Shown piece after piece: positions 1 to 12,340 of a stretch of DNA of 64,000 nucleotides. The translations under genes were made by a program, and so were the position numbers. The notes beneath the pieces are model-generated. The model did not search any database, was not told the DNA's origin, and worked only from the letters and a program-made list of their open reading frames with translations. Origin of the DNA: Pseudomonas mosselii (GTDB lineage Bacteria > Pseudomonadota > Gammaproteobacteria > Pseudomonadales > Pseudomonadaceae); NCBI RefSeq assembly GCF_003205295.1, contig NZ_QJRP01000017.1:56050-120049 (forward strand). Direction: 5' to 3'. How positions within the stretch are numbered: position 1 is the first letter of the stretch; each line of letters begins with the position of its first letter.

Positions 1-287
1 CTGGCCAGCTCGAACAGGTCGGCGTCGATGGGCAGGCACTGGTTGGCCGCAAGCTGGTTGAAACGGCTGACGGTGGAGTCGCTACGGTAGGTGGAGTAGC
101 GGGCGTCGATGGCCTGGAGGATGGCCTCGACCTCGCCTTGCACCTGCGCCGGTGCCGGGCCGCCGGGTTGGCGCACGTACTGGATGCTGTAGCTGCTGCC
201 CATGGTCGGGCCGCCGAAGCGCTCGAGGGTGGGGCCTTGGTTGCAGGCTGACAGCAACAACAGGCAGAACAGAAGAACGGTGCGCAA
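1..287 (-). CDS. apbE: FAD:protein FMN transferase (ApbE), 5' part only
   Basis: Only the first 95 codons are in the window; the gene runs off the left edge. ApbE attaches FMN covalently to Thr/Ser of target flavoproteins such as NqrB/NqrC and RnfG, in the periplasm. The reading begins with a hydrophobic signal ending in a lipobox LLSAC, so it is an exported lipoprotein. It then shows the ApbE opening motif GGPTMGSSYSIQY and later ARYSTYRSDSTVSRFN, typical of the family N-terminus. The best start is TTG at 287, because GAGAAG lies 6 nt upstream and no ATG fits. Its partner genes (nqr or rnf) are not visible here. The family call is firm; the exact start is less so. Confidence 0.85.
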   Translation of the reverse strand, partial: MRTVLLFCLLLLSACNQGPTLERFGGPTMGSSYSIQYVRQPGGPAPAQVQGEVEAILQAIDARYSTYRSDSTVSRFNQLAANQCLPIDADLFELA

Positions 288-322
288 AATGAACTTCTCG
301 GTTGACCGACCCACGCGGTCGG

Positions 323-439
323 TGTGGGAGCGGCCTTGTGTCGCGAAAGGGCCGCAAAGCGGCCCCGGGGTTTCAGCAACGCCGCCACAATTGCCGGGGC
401 TGCTGCGCAGCCCTTTCGCGACACAAGGCCGCTCCCACA
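323..439. repeat. REP-type inverted repeat pair (class A)
   Basis: Two arms, TGTGGGAGCGGCCTTGTGTC and its inverse, flank GC-rich inner stems (GGGCCGCAAAGCGGCCC and GGGCTGCTGCGCAGCCC). This is a head-to-head pair of Pseudomonas REP palindromes between apbE and gap. The same unit recurs near 36.8, 38.8 and 48.6 kb. Confidence 0.85.
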
Positions 440-461
440 TCGATAGCTGCGAGGCGGAAAG

Positions 462-495
462 AAAAAAAACGGGAACCCGAAGGTTCCCGTTTTTT
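462..495 (-). terminator. Intrinsic terminator after gap
   Basis: The stem CGGGAACC/GGTTCCCG (470-489) has a TTCG loop when read on the minus strand and is followed by eight T on that strand (462-469). Six T also follow on the plus strand, so it could work in both directions. It lies about 20 nt past the gap stop codon. Confidence 0.85.
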
Positions 496-513
496 CAACG
501 CATTACAAGCGGA

Positions 514-1962
514 TCAGCGTGGAAACGCTGGCGGGTTCACACCGGCCATGTCTTCCATCACGCGCACCACCTGGCAGCTGTAACCGAATTCGTTGTCGTA
601 CCAGACGTACAGGACAACGCGGTTGTCGTTGCAGATGGTCGCCTCGGCGTCGACCACACCGGCGTGGCGCGAACCAACGAAGTCGGTCGATACCACTTCC
701 TGGGAGCTGACGTAGTCGATCTGCTTGTGCAGCTCCGAGTGCATGGCGGTCTGGCGCAGGTACTCGTTTAGCTCTTCGCGGTTGGTGGCCTTCTCGAGGT
801 TCAGGTTGAGAATGGCCATCGACACGTTCGGCGTCGGCACACGGATCGCGTTGCCGGTCAGCTTGCCCTTGAGCACTGGCAGTGCCTTGGCGGCTGCGGT
901 GGCGGCACCGGTCTCGGTGATGACCATGTTCAGCGGCGCGGCGCGGCCACGACGGCTGCCCTTGTGGAAGTTGTCGATCAGGTTCTGGTCGTTGGTGAAC
1001 GAGTGAACGGTTTCGACGTGGCCGTTGACGATGCCGTACTGGTCGTTGATGGCCTTGAGCACCGGCACGATGGCGTTGGTGGTGCAGGACGCCGCCGAGA
1101 TGATCTTGTCGTCGGCGCTGATGTCACCGTGGTTGATGCCATGCACGATGTTCTTCAGCGCGCCCTTGCCCGGTGCGGTGAGGATCACGCGGGCGGCGCC
1201 CGGGCAGGCCAGGTGCTGGCCGAGGCCGTCGGCGTCACGCCATACGCCGGTGTTGTCGACGATCAGCGCATCGTGGATGCCGTACTGGGTGTAGTCGACT
1301 TCGCTCGGGCTCTTGGCGTAGATCACCTGGATCAGGTTGCCGTTGGCGGTGATGGTGTTGTTGGCTTCATCGATGACGATGGTGCCGTCGAACGGACCGT
1401 GCACCGAGTCGCGGCGCAGCAGGCTGGCGCGCTTGACCAGGTCGTTCTCGGCGCCTTTGCGCACGACGATGGCGCGCAGGCGCAGGCCGTCGCCGCCACC
1501 GGTCTTCTCGATCAGGATGCGCGCCAGCAGGCGGCCGATGCGGCCAAAGCCGTACAGGACGACGTCGGTGCCCTTGCGTGCGGAAGCGTTCTGCTGACCC
1601 ACGACGTCGGCCAGTTCGTCACGGACGAACTGCTCGGCGCTGCGGCCGTTGCCTTCGACCTTGAACTTGTTGGCCAGCTTGCCCAGGTCCACCGAGGCGG
1701 CACCCAGCTTCAGCTCGCTCATGGCCTTGAGCAGGGGGAATGTCTCGTGGACGGACAGCTCGGTCTCGTCGGTCTGACGGTGACGGGCAAAGCGGTGGGC
1801 TTTGAGGATCGAGATAACCGAACGGTTGATCAGGCTGCGGCCATAGATCGAGCTCACCACGTTGTTGTTGCGGTAGAGCTGACCGATAAGCGGGATCATC
1901 GCTTCAGCCAGGGCTTCACGATCGATCCACTCACCAAGACACTGGTCGGGCTTCTGAGTCAC
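514..1962 (-). CDS. gap: Glyceraldehyde-3-phosphate dehydrogenase, long form
   Basis: NAD(P)-dependent oxidation of glyceraldehyde-3-phosphate in central carbon metabolism. About 130 residues precede the Rossmann motif GFGRIGR (about 138-144). The rest is a normal GAPDH of about 350 residues with the catalytic SCTTN motif (Cys about 293), a substrate-binding arginine region and the C-terminal YVWYDNEFGYS. The extra N-terminal domain is seen in the long GAPDH paralogue of pseudomonads and is not part of the glycolytic short form. The GTG start at 1962 is preferred because GGAAGG lies 5 nt upstream. An in-frame ATG at 1977 would add 5 residues but has no clear ribosome site. It is divergent from mfd. 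Confidence 0.9.
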   Translation of the reverse strand: MTQKPDQCLGEWIDREALAEAMIPLIGQLYRNNNVVSSIYGRSLINRSVISILKAHRFARHRQTDETELSVHETFPLLKAMSELKLGAASVDLGKLANKFKVEGNGRSAEQFVRDELADVVGQQNASARKGTDVVLYGFGRIGRLLARILIEKTGGGDGLRLRAIVVRKGAENDLVKRASLLRRDSVHGPFDGTIVIDEANNTITANGNLIQVIYAKSPSEVDYTQYGIHDALIVDNTGVWRDADGLGQHLACPGAARVILTAPGKGALKNIVHGINHGDISADDKIISAASCTTNAIVPVLKAINDQYGIVNGHVETVHSFTNDQNLIDNFHKGSRRGRAAPLNMVITETGAATAAAKALPVLKGKLTGNAIRVPTPNVSMAILNLNLEKATNREELNEYLRQTAMHSELHKQIDYVSSQEVVSTDFVGSRHAGVVDAEATICNDNRVVLYVWYDNEFGYSCQVVRVMEDMAGVNPPAFPR

Positions 1963-2144
1963 GGTAACCTTCCACATGTAGGGGAACAAAAAAGGGGCTA
2001 CATTATGACGCCCCTCGGCGTATCGGGCAATGAGCGCCTGTCGCCGACGCCAGACCCCGTCATCATGCCCTCGCAAGCCTGACAGCGAGCCCCGTCACCG
2101 GTACAATCGACCTCTTTGCCGCAACGCTTGGAGTCCGATCTCCC

Positions 2145-5100
2145 GTGTCAGTTCTGCGCCTACCGCAAATGTCGGCCACGGCCGGCAAACAAACCTGGGG
2201 CAACCTGCCCGGCGCCGCCTTGAGCCTGGCCATCGCCGAGGCGGCCAGTACCGCCGGTCGTTTCACCTTGCTGCTGACCGCCGACAGCCAGGCGGCCGAC
2301 CGCCTCGAGCAGGAGCTGCGCTTCTTCGCGCCGGCGCTTCCGGTGCTGCCGTTCCCCGACTGGGAAACCCTGCCCTACGACCTGTTCTCGCCGCACCAGG
2401 ACATCATCTCCCAGCGCATCGCCAGCCTCTACCGGCTGCCGGAGCTGGACCACGGCATCCTCGTCGTGCCGATCACCACCGCCCTGCACCGCCTGGCCCC
2501 CACGCGCTTCCTGCTGGGCAGCAGCCTGGTGCTGGACATCGGCCAGAAGATCGACGTCGAGCAGATGCGCGCACGTCTCGAGGCCAGCGGCTATCGCTGC
2601 GTCGACACGGTCTACGAGCATGGCGAGTTCGCCGTGCGCGGCGCGCTGATCGACCTGTTCCCCATGGGCAGCAAGCAGCCGTACCGCATCGACCTGTTCG
2701 ACGATGAGATCGAGACCCTGCGCACCTTCGACCCGGAGTCGCAGCGCTCGATCGACAAGGTCGACTCGATCCGCCTGCTGCCGGCACGCGAGTTCCCCAT
2801 GCAGAAGGACGAGGTGACCCGCTTCAAGGCGCGTTTCCGCGAACGCTTCGACGTGGATTTTCGCCGCAGCGCGATCTTCCAGGACCTCACCAGCGGCATC
2901 ATTCCCGCCGGCATCGAGTACTACCTGCCGCTGTTCTTCGAAGAGACCGCCACGCTGTTCGACTACCTGCCGGCCGACACCCAGGTGTTCTCCCTGCCGG
3001 GCGTGGAGCAGGCCGCCGAGCACTTCTGGAACGACGTGCGCGGGCGCTATGAAGAGCGCCGCGGCGACCTCAGCCGGCCATTGCTGCCGCCGGCCGAGCT
3101 ATTCCTGCCGGTGGAGGACTGCTTCGCCCGCCTCAAGCAATGGCCGCGGGTGGTGGCCGGTGCCGACGACGTCGAGCCCGGCGTCGGCCGCGAGCGCTTC
3201 CCGGCCCGCGCCCTGCCCAACCTGGCGATCGAGGCCAAGGCCAACCAGCCGCTGGCGGAGCTGTCGAACTTCCTCGACCAGTTCCCCGGCCGCGTGCTCT
3301 TTACCGCCGAGTCTGCGGGCCGGCGCGAAGTGCTGCTGGAACTGCTCGAGCGCCTGAAGCTGCGCCCGCACACCGTCGACGGCTGGGCCGACTTCGTCAG
3401 CGGCAGCGAGCGCCTGGCGATCACCATCGCGCCGCTGGACGACGGCCTGCTGCTGGACGACCCCAGCCTGGCCCTGGTCGCCGAAAGCCCGCTGTTCGGC
3501 CAGCGCGTGATGCAGCGCCGGCGCCGCGAGAAACGCGGCGAGGCGGCCAACGACGCGGTAATCAAGAACCTCACCGAGCTGCGCGAAGGCGCCCCGGTGG
3601 TGCACATCGACCACGGCGTGGGCCGCTACCTGGGCCTGGCGACCCTGGAGATCGACGGCCAGGCCGCCGAGTTCCTCACCCTCGAATACGCCGAGGGCGC
3701 CAAGCTCTACGTGCCGGTGGCCAACCTGCACCTGATCGCCCGCTACACCGGTAGCGACGACGCCCTGGCGCCGCTGCACCGGCTGGGCTCCGAAGCCTGG
3801 CAAAAAGCCAAGCGCAAGGCCGCCGAGCAAGTGCGCGACGTCGCCGCCGAACTGCTCGACATCTATGCCCGCCGCGCTGCGCGCAAAGGCTATGCCTTCG
3901 CCGACCCGGCCGCCGACTACGCCACCTTCAGCGCCGGCTTCCCGTTCGAGGAAACCCCCGACCAGCAGGCCGCCATCGAGGCGGTGCGTGCCGACATGCT
4001 CGCCGGCCAGCCCATGGACCGCCTGGTCTGCGGCGATGTCGGCTTCGGCAAGACCGAGGTGGCCATGCGCGCCGCCTTCATCGCCGTGCACGGCGGGCGC
4101 CAGGTCGCATTGCTGGTACCCACCACCCTGCTCGCCCAGCAGCACTACAACAGCTTCCGCGACCGCTTCGCCGACTGGCCGGTGAAGGTCGAGGTGATGA
4201 GCCGCTTCAAGTCGGCCAAGGAAGTCGCCAGCGCCGCGGCGGACCTGGCCGAGGGCAAGATCGACATCCTCATCGGCACCCACAAGCTGCTGCAGGACGA
4301 TGTGCGCTTCAAGGACCTGGGCCTGGCCATCATCGACGAGGAGCACCGCTTCGGCGTGCGCCAGAAAGAGCAGCTCAAGGCCCTGCGCAGCGAAGTGGAC
4401 ATCCTCACCCTGACCGCAACGCCCATTCCGCGCACGCTGAACATGGCGGTGTCGGGCATGCGTGACCTGTCGATCATCGCCACCCCGCCGGCCAGGCGCC
4501 TGTCGGTGCGCACCTTCGTCATGGAGCAGAACAAGAGCACGGTCAAGGAAGCGCTGCTGCGCGAACTGCTGCGCGGCGGCCAGGTGTACTACCTGCACAA
4601 CGACGTCAAGACCATCGAGAAGTGCGCCGCGGAACTGGCCGAACTGGTGCCAGAAGCACGCATCGGCATCGGCCACGGGCAGATGCGCGAGCGCGAACTC
4701 GAACAGGTGATGAGCGACTTCTACCACAAGCGCTTCAACGTGCTGATCGCCTCGACCATCATCGAGACCGGCATCGACGTACCCAGCGCCAACACCATCG
4801 TCATCGAGCGCGCCGACAAGTTCGGCCTGGCCCAGTTGCACCAGTTGCGCGGCCGGGTCGGCCGTAGCCACCACCAGGCCTATGCCTACCTGCTGACGCC
4901 GCCGCGCCAGCAGATCAGCGCCGATGCCGAAAAGCGCCTGGAGGCCATCGCCAACACCCAGGACCTGGGCGCCGGCTTCGTCCTGGCCACCAACGACCTG
5001 GAGATCCGCGGCGCCGGCGAGCTGCTCGGCGAAGGCCAGAGCGGGCAGATCCAGGCGGTCGGCTTCACCCTGTACATGGAAATGCTCGAGCGCGCGGTCA

Positions 5101-5594
5101 AGGCCATCCGCAAGGGCAACCAGCCGAACCTCGAGCAGCCCCTCGGCGGCGGCCCGGAGATCAACCTGCGCCTGCCGGCGCTGATCCCCGAGGACTACCT
5201 GCCCGACGTGCATGCGCGCCTGATCCTCTACAAGCGCATCGCCTCGGCGGCCGACGAAGAGGGCCTCAAGGACCTGCAGGTGGAGATGATCGACCGCTTC
5301 GGCCTGCTGCCCGAGCCGACCAAGAACCTGATGCGCCTGACCCTGCTCAAGCTGCAGGCGGAAAAGCTCGGCATCAAGAAAGTCGATGCCGGCCCCAACG
5401 GCGGCAAGCTCGAGTTCGAGGCCGAAACCCCGGTCGACCCGCTGACCCTGATCAAGCTGATCCAGGGCCAGCCCAAACGCTACAAGTTCGAAGGCGCGAC
5501 CCAGTTCCGCTTCCTGGTACCGATGGAGCGCCCCGAAGAACGTTTCAACACCCTGGAAGCGCTGTTCGAGCGCCTCACCCCACAAACCCCATAA
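2145..5594 (+). CDS. mfd: Transcription-repair coupling factor Mfd
   Basis: An ATP-dependent translocase that removes RNA polymerase stalled at DNA lesions and recruits UvrA. It has 1149 residues, the full family length. The order is a UvrB-like module (about 1-330), a degenerate linker, the CarD-like RNA polymerase interaction domain (about 475-560, with VVHIDHGVGRY), the superfamily 2 helicase core with Walker A GDVGFGKT (Lys about 636) and DEEH (Asp about 731), and the C-terminal TRCF domain that masks UvrA binding. It starts at GTG 2145 with GGAG just upstream. csiV follows after 9 nt and may be co-transcribed. Confidence 0.97.
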   Translation: MSVLRLPQMSATAGKQTWGNLPGAALSLAIAEAASTAGRFTLLLTADSQAADRLEQELRFFAPALPVLPFPDWETLPYDLFSPHQDIISQRIASLYRLPELDHGILVVPITTALHRLAPTRFLLGSSLVLDIGQKIDVEQMRARLEASGYRCVDTVYEHGEFAVRGALIDLFPMGSKQPYRIDLFDDEIETLRTFDPESQRSIDKVDSIRLLPAREFPMQKDEVTRFKARFRERFDVDFRRSAIFQDLTSGIIPAGIEYYLPLFFEETATLFDYLPADTQVFSLPGVEQAAEHFWNDVRGRYEERRGDLSRPLLPPAELFLPVEDCFARLKQWPRVVAGADDVEPGVGRERFPARALPNLAIEAKANQPLAELSNFLDQFPGRVLFTAESAGRREVLLELLERLKLRPHTVDGWADFVSGSERLAITIAPLDDGLLLDDPSLALVAESPLFGQRVMQRRRREKRGEAANDAVIKNLTELREGAPVVHIDHGVGRYLGLATLEIDGQAAEFLTLEYAEGAKLYVPVANLHLIARYTGSDDALAPLHRLGSEAWQKAKRKAAEQVRDVAAELLDIYARRAARKGYAFADPAADYATFSAGFPFEETPDQQAAIEAVRADMLAGQPMDRLVCGDVGFGKTEVAMRAAFIAVHGGRQVALLVPTTLLAQQHYNSFRDRFADWPVKVEVMSRFKSAKEVASAAADLAEGKIDILIGTHKLLQDDVRFKDLGLAIIDEEHRFGVRQKEQLKALRSEVDILTLTATPIPRTLNMAVSGMRDLSIIATPPARRLSVRTFVMEQNKSTVKEALLRELLRGGQVYYLHNDVKTIEKCAAELAELVPEARIGIGHGQMRERELEQVMSDFYHKRFNVLIASTIIETGIDVPSANTIVIERADKFGLAQLHQLRGRVGRSHHQAYAYLLTPPRQQISADAEKRLEAIANTQDLGAGFVLATNDLEIRGAGELLGEGQSGQIQAVGFTLYMEMLERAVKAIRKGNQPNLEQPLGGGPEINLRLPALIPEDYLPDVHARLILYKRIASAADEEGLKDLQVEMIDRFGLLPEPTKNLMRLTLLKLQAEKLGIKKVDAGPNGGKLEFEAETPVDPLTLIKLIQGQPKRYKFEGATQFRFLVPMERPEERFNTLEALFERLTPQTP

Positions 5595-5603
5595 GGAAGC
5601 TTC

Positions 5604-6164
5604 ATGCGTGCCATCCGTTGCCTGACCCTGCTGCTGGCCCTGCTCGCGCCGGCTGCCTTCGCCGCAGGGCCCTACCAGGTGGAAATGATCCTGGTGCGGC
5701 AAAACGCCGTGCCGGCGATCACCAGCCCGTTTGCCCCGGAAGACTGGAGCGCCGGCGCGCCGCGCCTGGACAAGGGGGCCGAACGCCCCACCGGCCTGGG
5801 CGACGAAGTCACCCGCCTGCAGGCCACCGCAGACTACACCGTGCTGCTGCACAGGGCCTGGCAACAGGACGGCGATGCCGTCGCCCTGAGCGCCGGTGAC
5901 GAGCAGTTCGGCCACTTCCCCATCGAAGGCAACCTGACCATCAAGGAAGGCCGTTTCATCGCGGTCGATGCCAGCCTCTGGGTCAACCAGCTCGACGCCA
6001 ACGGCAGTGTGCTGCGCAGCGAACAGTTCAAGCAGAGCAACAGCAACATGAAGGCCGGCCAGCTGACCTTCCTCGATGGCGGGCACCTGGCGCTGCTGCT
6101 CAAGGTCTCGCCGGCCGGCATGCGCAAGATCCCGCTGCCGGATCCGGAAATGATGGAGCAGTGA
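5604..6164 (+). CDS. csiV: CsiV family periplasmic protein
   Basis: 186 residues with a clean signal peptide (MRAIRCLTLLLALLAPAAFAA) and a mature part opening YQVEMILVRQ, as in the CsiV family. Vibrio CsiV activates the peptidoglycan polymerase activator LpoA/PBP1a, but in Pseudomonas the role is inferred only. The end matches the family pattern of a short Pro/Asp-rich tail (IPLPDPEMMEQ). A strong AAGGAAG lies 6 nt before the ATG. It sits tightly between mfd and the helicase gene (4-nt gap), so the three are likely one operon. Confidence 0.75.
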   Translation: MRAIRCLTLLLALLAPAAFAAGPYQVEMILVRQNAVPAITSPFAPEDWSAGAPRLDKGAERPTGLGDEVTRLQATADYTVLLHRAWQQDGDAVALSAGDEQFGHFPIEGNLTIKEGRFIAVDASLWVNQLDANGSVLRSEQFKQSNSNMKAGQLTFLDGGHLALLLKVSPAGMRKIPLPDPEMMEQ

Positions 6165-6168
6165 AACC

Positions 6169-9483
<3,315 letters not shown>

Positions 9484-9506
9484 GCCAGGCTTTTCCCGTG
9501 CTGGCC

Positions 9507-9593
9507 TCTTCGCGGGTAAACCCGCTCCCACAGGATCGGCGTATTCCTTGAGGGTGACGCCGAACCTGTGGGAGCGGGTTTACCCGCGAAGAA
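9507..9593. repeat. REP-type inverted repeat pair (class B)
   Basis: Arms TCTTCGCGGGTAAACCCGCT and the inverse, joined by about 35 nt, between two convergent genes. Each arm contains its own short palindrome GCGGGTAAACCCGC. The same unit appears at 21.7-21.9 kb. Confidence 0.85.
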
Positions 9594-9603
9594 GCCAACG
9601 CGA

Positions 9604-10614
9604 TCAATCGACCAGCTGGGCTTCCTTCAACGCCCCCAACGCCTCCAGCCAACGCGGCTGCTGGCGGTAATCGGTACGCGCAAAGCCCTGCCCGCGCATC
9701 CGCGCGATCCGCGGCGACGGCTTGACCTTCATCCGCTGCGCCGCGCTCAGCGCCAGCTCCGCCGCCGCCCGGTCGTTGCACACCAGGCCCATGTCGCAGC
9801 CGGCGCTCAGGGCCGCCTCGATACGACTGGCGGCATCGCCCACCACATGGGCGCCGGCCATGGACAGGTCGTCGCTGAAGATCACCCCGTCGAAGCCCAG
9901 CTCGCCGCGCAGGATGTCCTGCAGCCAGCGCCGGGAGAAGCCGGCCGGCTGGTTGTCGACCTGCGGATAGATCACATGGGCCGGCATCACCGCCGCCAAC
10001 TGGCCGCTCAGGCGGGTGAACGGCACCAGGTCGGTAGCGCGCAGCTGCTCGAGGCTACGTTCGTCGACCGGGATCGCCACATGGGAGTCGGCTTCGGCCC
10101 AGCCGTGGCCGGGGAAATGCTTGCCGCAGGCGGCCATGCCCGCGGCGTTCATGCCGCGGATGAACGCACCGGCCAGCTCGGTGGCACGCTGCGGATTGCC
10201 TTCAAAGGCGCGGCTGCCGACCACGGCGCTGCGCTGGTGATCGAGGTCCAGCACCGGGGCGAAGCTCAGGTCCAGGCCCACCGCCAGCACCTCGGTGGCC
10301 ATCAGCCAGCCGCACTGCTCGGCCAGGTACTCGGCATTGGCGTTGTCGGCGATCGCACGCATGGCCGGCAGGCGCACGAAGCCCTGGCGCAGGCGCTGGA
10401 CACGCCCGCCTTCCTGGTCCACGGCGAGGATCAGCTCGGGGCGGATGGCGCGGATCGACGCGCACAGCTCGCGCACCTGGCGCGGGCTGTCGATGTTGCG
10501 GGCGAAGATGATCAGGCCGGCCACTTCGGGCTGGCGCAGCAGATGGCGGTCTTCGGCGGTCAGCCATTTACCGGCGATATCCACCATCAGGGAGCCTTGC
10601 AGGCTGGCAGTCAT
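9604..10614 (-). CDS. nagZ: Beta-N-acetylhexosaminidase NagZ
   Basis: A cytoplasmic glycosidase (family GH3) that removes GlcNAc from anhydro-muropeptides during cell-wall recycling, and so influences AmpR/AmpC induction. It has 336 residues. It shows the NagZ features LAVDQEGGRVQRLR, the catalytic loop KHFPGHG with its following histidine, and FSDDLSM carrying the nucleophile Asp. No signal peptide, as expected. The start at 10614 gives MTASLQGSLMVDI and has GGA upstream. An upstream in-frame extension lacks a ribosome site. It lies downstream of psrA in the same direction. Confidence 0.95.
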   Translation of the reverse strand: MTASLQGSLMVDIAGKWLTAEDRHLLRQPEVAGLIIFARNIDSPRQVRELCASIRAIRPELILAVDQEGGRVQRLRQGFVRLPAMRAIADNANAEYLAEQCGWLMATEVLAVGLDLSFAPVLDLDHQRSAVVGSRAFEGNPQRATELAGAFIRGMNAAGMAACGKHFPGHGWAEADSHVAIPVDERSLEQLRATDLVPFTRLSGQLAAVMPAHVIYPQVDNQPAGFSRRWLQDILRGELGFDGVIFSDDLSMAGAHVVGDAASRIEAALSAGCDMGLVCNDRAAAELALSAAQRMKVKPSPRIARMRGQGFARTDYRQQPRWLEALGALKEAQLVD

Positions 10615-10794
10615 AGGGAGTCCTTCATGGAAAATCCAGGGTGCGCGTCGCCGTAACGCAGACACGCGCAAACATCGGACAACGAAGTGCCCGATGGTTC
10701 AGTGGCGAAGCGGCCGTACTGGCGGGGAATGTGGCGGCGGGCAAGGTCATGCATGGGCGCTAGCTTAGCGCAAGCGCCCTGCCCCGCCCAGTGC

Positions 10795-11499
10795 TCAGGC
10801 CTTGGCGGGGGCGGCGGACTTGCTGCGCGGACGCAGTTGCGCCGTGGCCATGGCCTCGTCGGTGACACCGCTGTCGGCGCGCATGCCCGCGGCCAAAAAC
10901 GGCACCATCAGGCGCATGACCTGCTCGATCGAGGTGTTGATGCCGAAATCGGTCTCGGCGATGGCCCGCAGGGCCTTGATCCCCGACATGCTGAACGCCG
11001 CAGCGCCGAGCATGAAGTGAACGCGCCAGAACAGCTCCAGCGGCGGGATGCGCGGCGCGGCCTCGTTGACCAGCAGCATGTAGCGGCGGAACACCTTGCC
11101 GTACATGTCTTCCAGGTAACGCCGCAGGTGGCCCTGGCTCTGGCTGAAGGCCAGGCCCAGCAGGCGCATGAAGATGGACAGGTCGTTGTTGCTGCGCGGC
11201 TGCACGGCCAGGGCCTGCTCCACCAGCATCTCCAGCAGTTCCTCGAGCGAGGCCTTTTGCTCGGGACGCGCCTGGCGGCGCTCCAGCTCGCGCTCCAGGC
11301 TTGCGCAGAACGGCCCCAGGAAGCGCGAGAACACCGCCTGGATCAGGGCCTTCTTCGAACCGAAATGGTAGTTCACCGCCGCCAGGTTGACCCCGGCCTT
11401 GCTGGTGATCAGCCGCAATGAGGTTTCCGCGAACCCGCGCTCCGCGAACAGCTGCTCCGCCGCATCGAGGATGCGTTCAACGGTTTCCGATTGGGCCAT
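10795..11499 (-). CDS. psrA: TetR-family regulator PsrA
   Basis: 234 residues. The N-terminal TetR helix-turn-helix (about 8-55: ILDAAEQLFAERGFAETSLRLI...VNYHFGSKKAL) is followed by a ligand-binding C-domain. PsrA in Pseudomonas represses itself and the fadBA5 beta-oxidation operon, releases DNA on binding long-chain fatty acyl ligands, and activates rpoS. The ATG at 11499 has GGAG 6 nt upstream. Two palindromic boxes of the published PsrA type lie at 11515-11541, so autorepression is likely. The gene order next to lexA and near fadBA matches other pseudomonads. Confidence 0.93.
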   Translation of the reverse strand: MAQSETVERILDAAEQLFAERGFAETSLRLITSKAGVNLAAVNYHFGSKKALIQAVFSRFLGPFCASLERELERRQARPEQKASLEELLEMLVEQALAVQPRSNNDLSIFMRLLGLAFSQSQGHLRRYLEDMYGKVFRRYMLLVNEAAPRIPPLELFWRVHFMLGAAAFSMSGIKALRAIAETDFGINTSIEQVMRLMVPFLAAGMRADSGVTDEAMATAQLRPRSKSAAPAKA

Positions 11500-11514
11500 G
11501 ACTACTCCGCCTGA

Positions 11515-11541
11515 CAAACAGTTGTTTGAAACATACGTTTC
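11515..11541. promoter_or_regulatory. Two overlapping PsrA operators
   Basis: CAAAC-AGTT-GTTTG (11515-11528) and GAAAC-ATAC-GTTTC (11528-11541) share one base and both fit the published PsrA pattern (G/C)AAAC(N2-4)GTTT(G/C). They lie 16-42 nt upstream of the psrA start codon. Confidence 0.82.
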
Positions 11542-11672
11542 AGGCCTGCCGATGTCAAGGCTGGGTGACCGGTCGGTCGCCATTTAAAAGCGCCAAGACG
11601 CAGGCTGCAAGCGACAAGATGCGTCGGCGTTTCGATCTTTCTTGGTCCGGGTGGGTTGCAGCCCGCGAGCCA

Positions 11673-11707
11673 CTGTATATAATCCCAGTCACTGTATAAA
11701 AAGACAG
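11673..11707. promoter_or_regulatory. Two LexA (SOS) boxes upstream of lexA
   Basis: CTGTATATAATCCCAG (11673-11688) and CTGTATAAAAAGACAG (11692-11707) keep the CTG-N10-CAG frame of gamma-proteobacterial LexA sites. They are 3 nt apart, and the second ends 11 nt before the lexA ATG. This tandem layout is usual for autoregulated lexA. Confidence 0.9.
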
Positions 11708-11718
11708 AGCGCTCGCCC

Positions 11719-12327
11719 ATGCTGAAACTGACGCCACGCCAAGCCGAGATTCTGGCCTTCATCAAACGTTGCCTCGAAGACAACGGTTTCCCGCCGACAC
11801 GCGCCGAGATCGCCCAGGAACTGGGCTTCAAATCGCCCAACGCCGCCGAGGAACACCTGAAGGCCCTGGCCCGCAAGGGCGCCATCGAGATGACCCCTGG
11901 CGCTTCCCGCGGCATCCGCATTCCCGGCCTCGAGCCAAAGCACGAGGACAGCGGCCTGCCCATCATCGGCCGGGTCGCCGCCGGCGCGCCGATCCTCGCC
12001 GAGCAGCACATCGAGGACTCCTGCAATATCAACCCGGCCTTCTTCCATCCCCGCGCCGACTACTTGCTGCGCGTGAACGGCATGAGCATGAAGGACATCG
12101 GCATCTTCGACGGCGACCTGCTCGCCGTGCACACTACCCGCGAAGCCCGCAACGGCCAGGTGGTGGTGGCCCGCATCGGCGACGAAGTGACCGTCAAGCG
12201 CTTCAAGCGCGAAGGCAGCAAGGTCTGGCTGATTGCCGAAAACCCCGAATTCGCCCCCATCGAAGTCGACCTGAAAGAACAGGAACTGGTGATCGAGGGC
12301 TTGAGCGTCGGCGTTCTGCGCCGCTGA
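11719..12327 (+). CDS. lexA: SOS repressor LexA
   Basis: 202 residues. An N-terminal winged helix (LTPRQAEILAFI...FPPTRAEIAQELGFKSPNAAEEHLKAL) binds SOS boxes. The C-terminal S24 peptidase part has the self-cleavage bond Ala88-Gly89 (VAAGAP), Ser123 (NGMSM) and Lys160 (TVKRFK). RecA-filament contact triggers self-cleavage and derepression. Two SOS boxes sit directly upstream, so it is autoregulated. sulA follows after 13 nt and is co-transcribed. Confidence 0.98.
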   Translation: MLKLTPRQAEILAFIKRCLEDNGFPPTRAEIAQELGFKSPNAAEEHLKALARKGAIEMTPGASRGIRIPGLEPKHEDSGLPIIGRVAAGAPILAEQHIEDSCNINPAFFHPRADYLLRVNGMSMKDIGIFDGDLLAVHTTREARNGQVVVARIGDEVTVKRFKREGSKVWLIAENPEFAPIEVDLKEQELVIEGLSVGVLRR

Positions 12328-12340
12328 ACCAGGAGGCGTC

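Noticed and set aside
964..2082. A 372-codon plus-strand frame opposite gap
   Set aside because: Shadow of the GAPDH frame, rich in Val/Asp/Gly with no domain.
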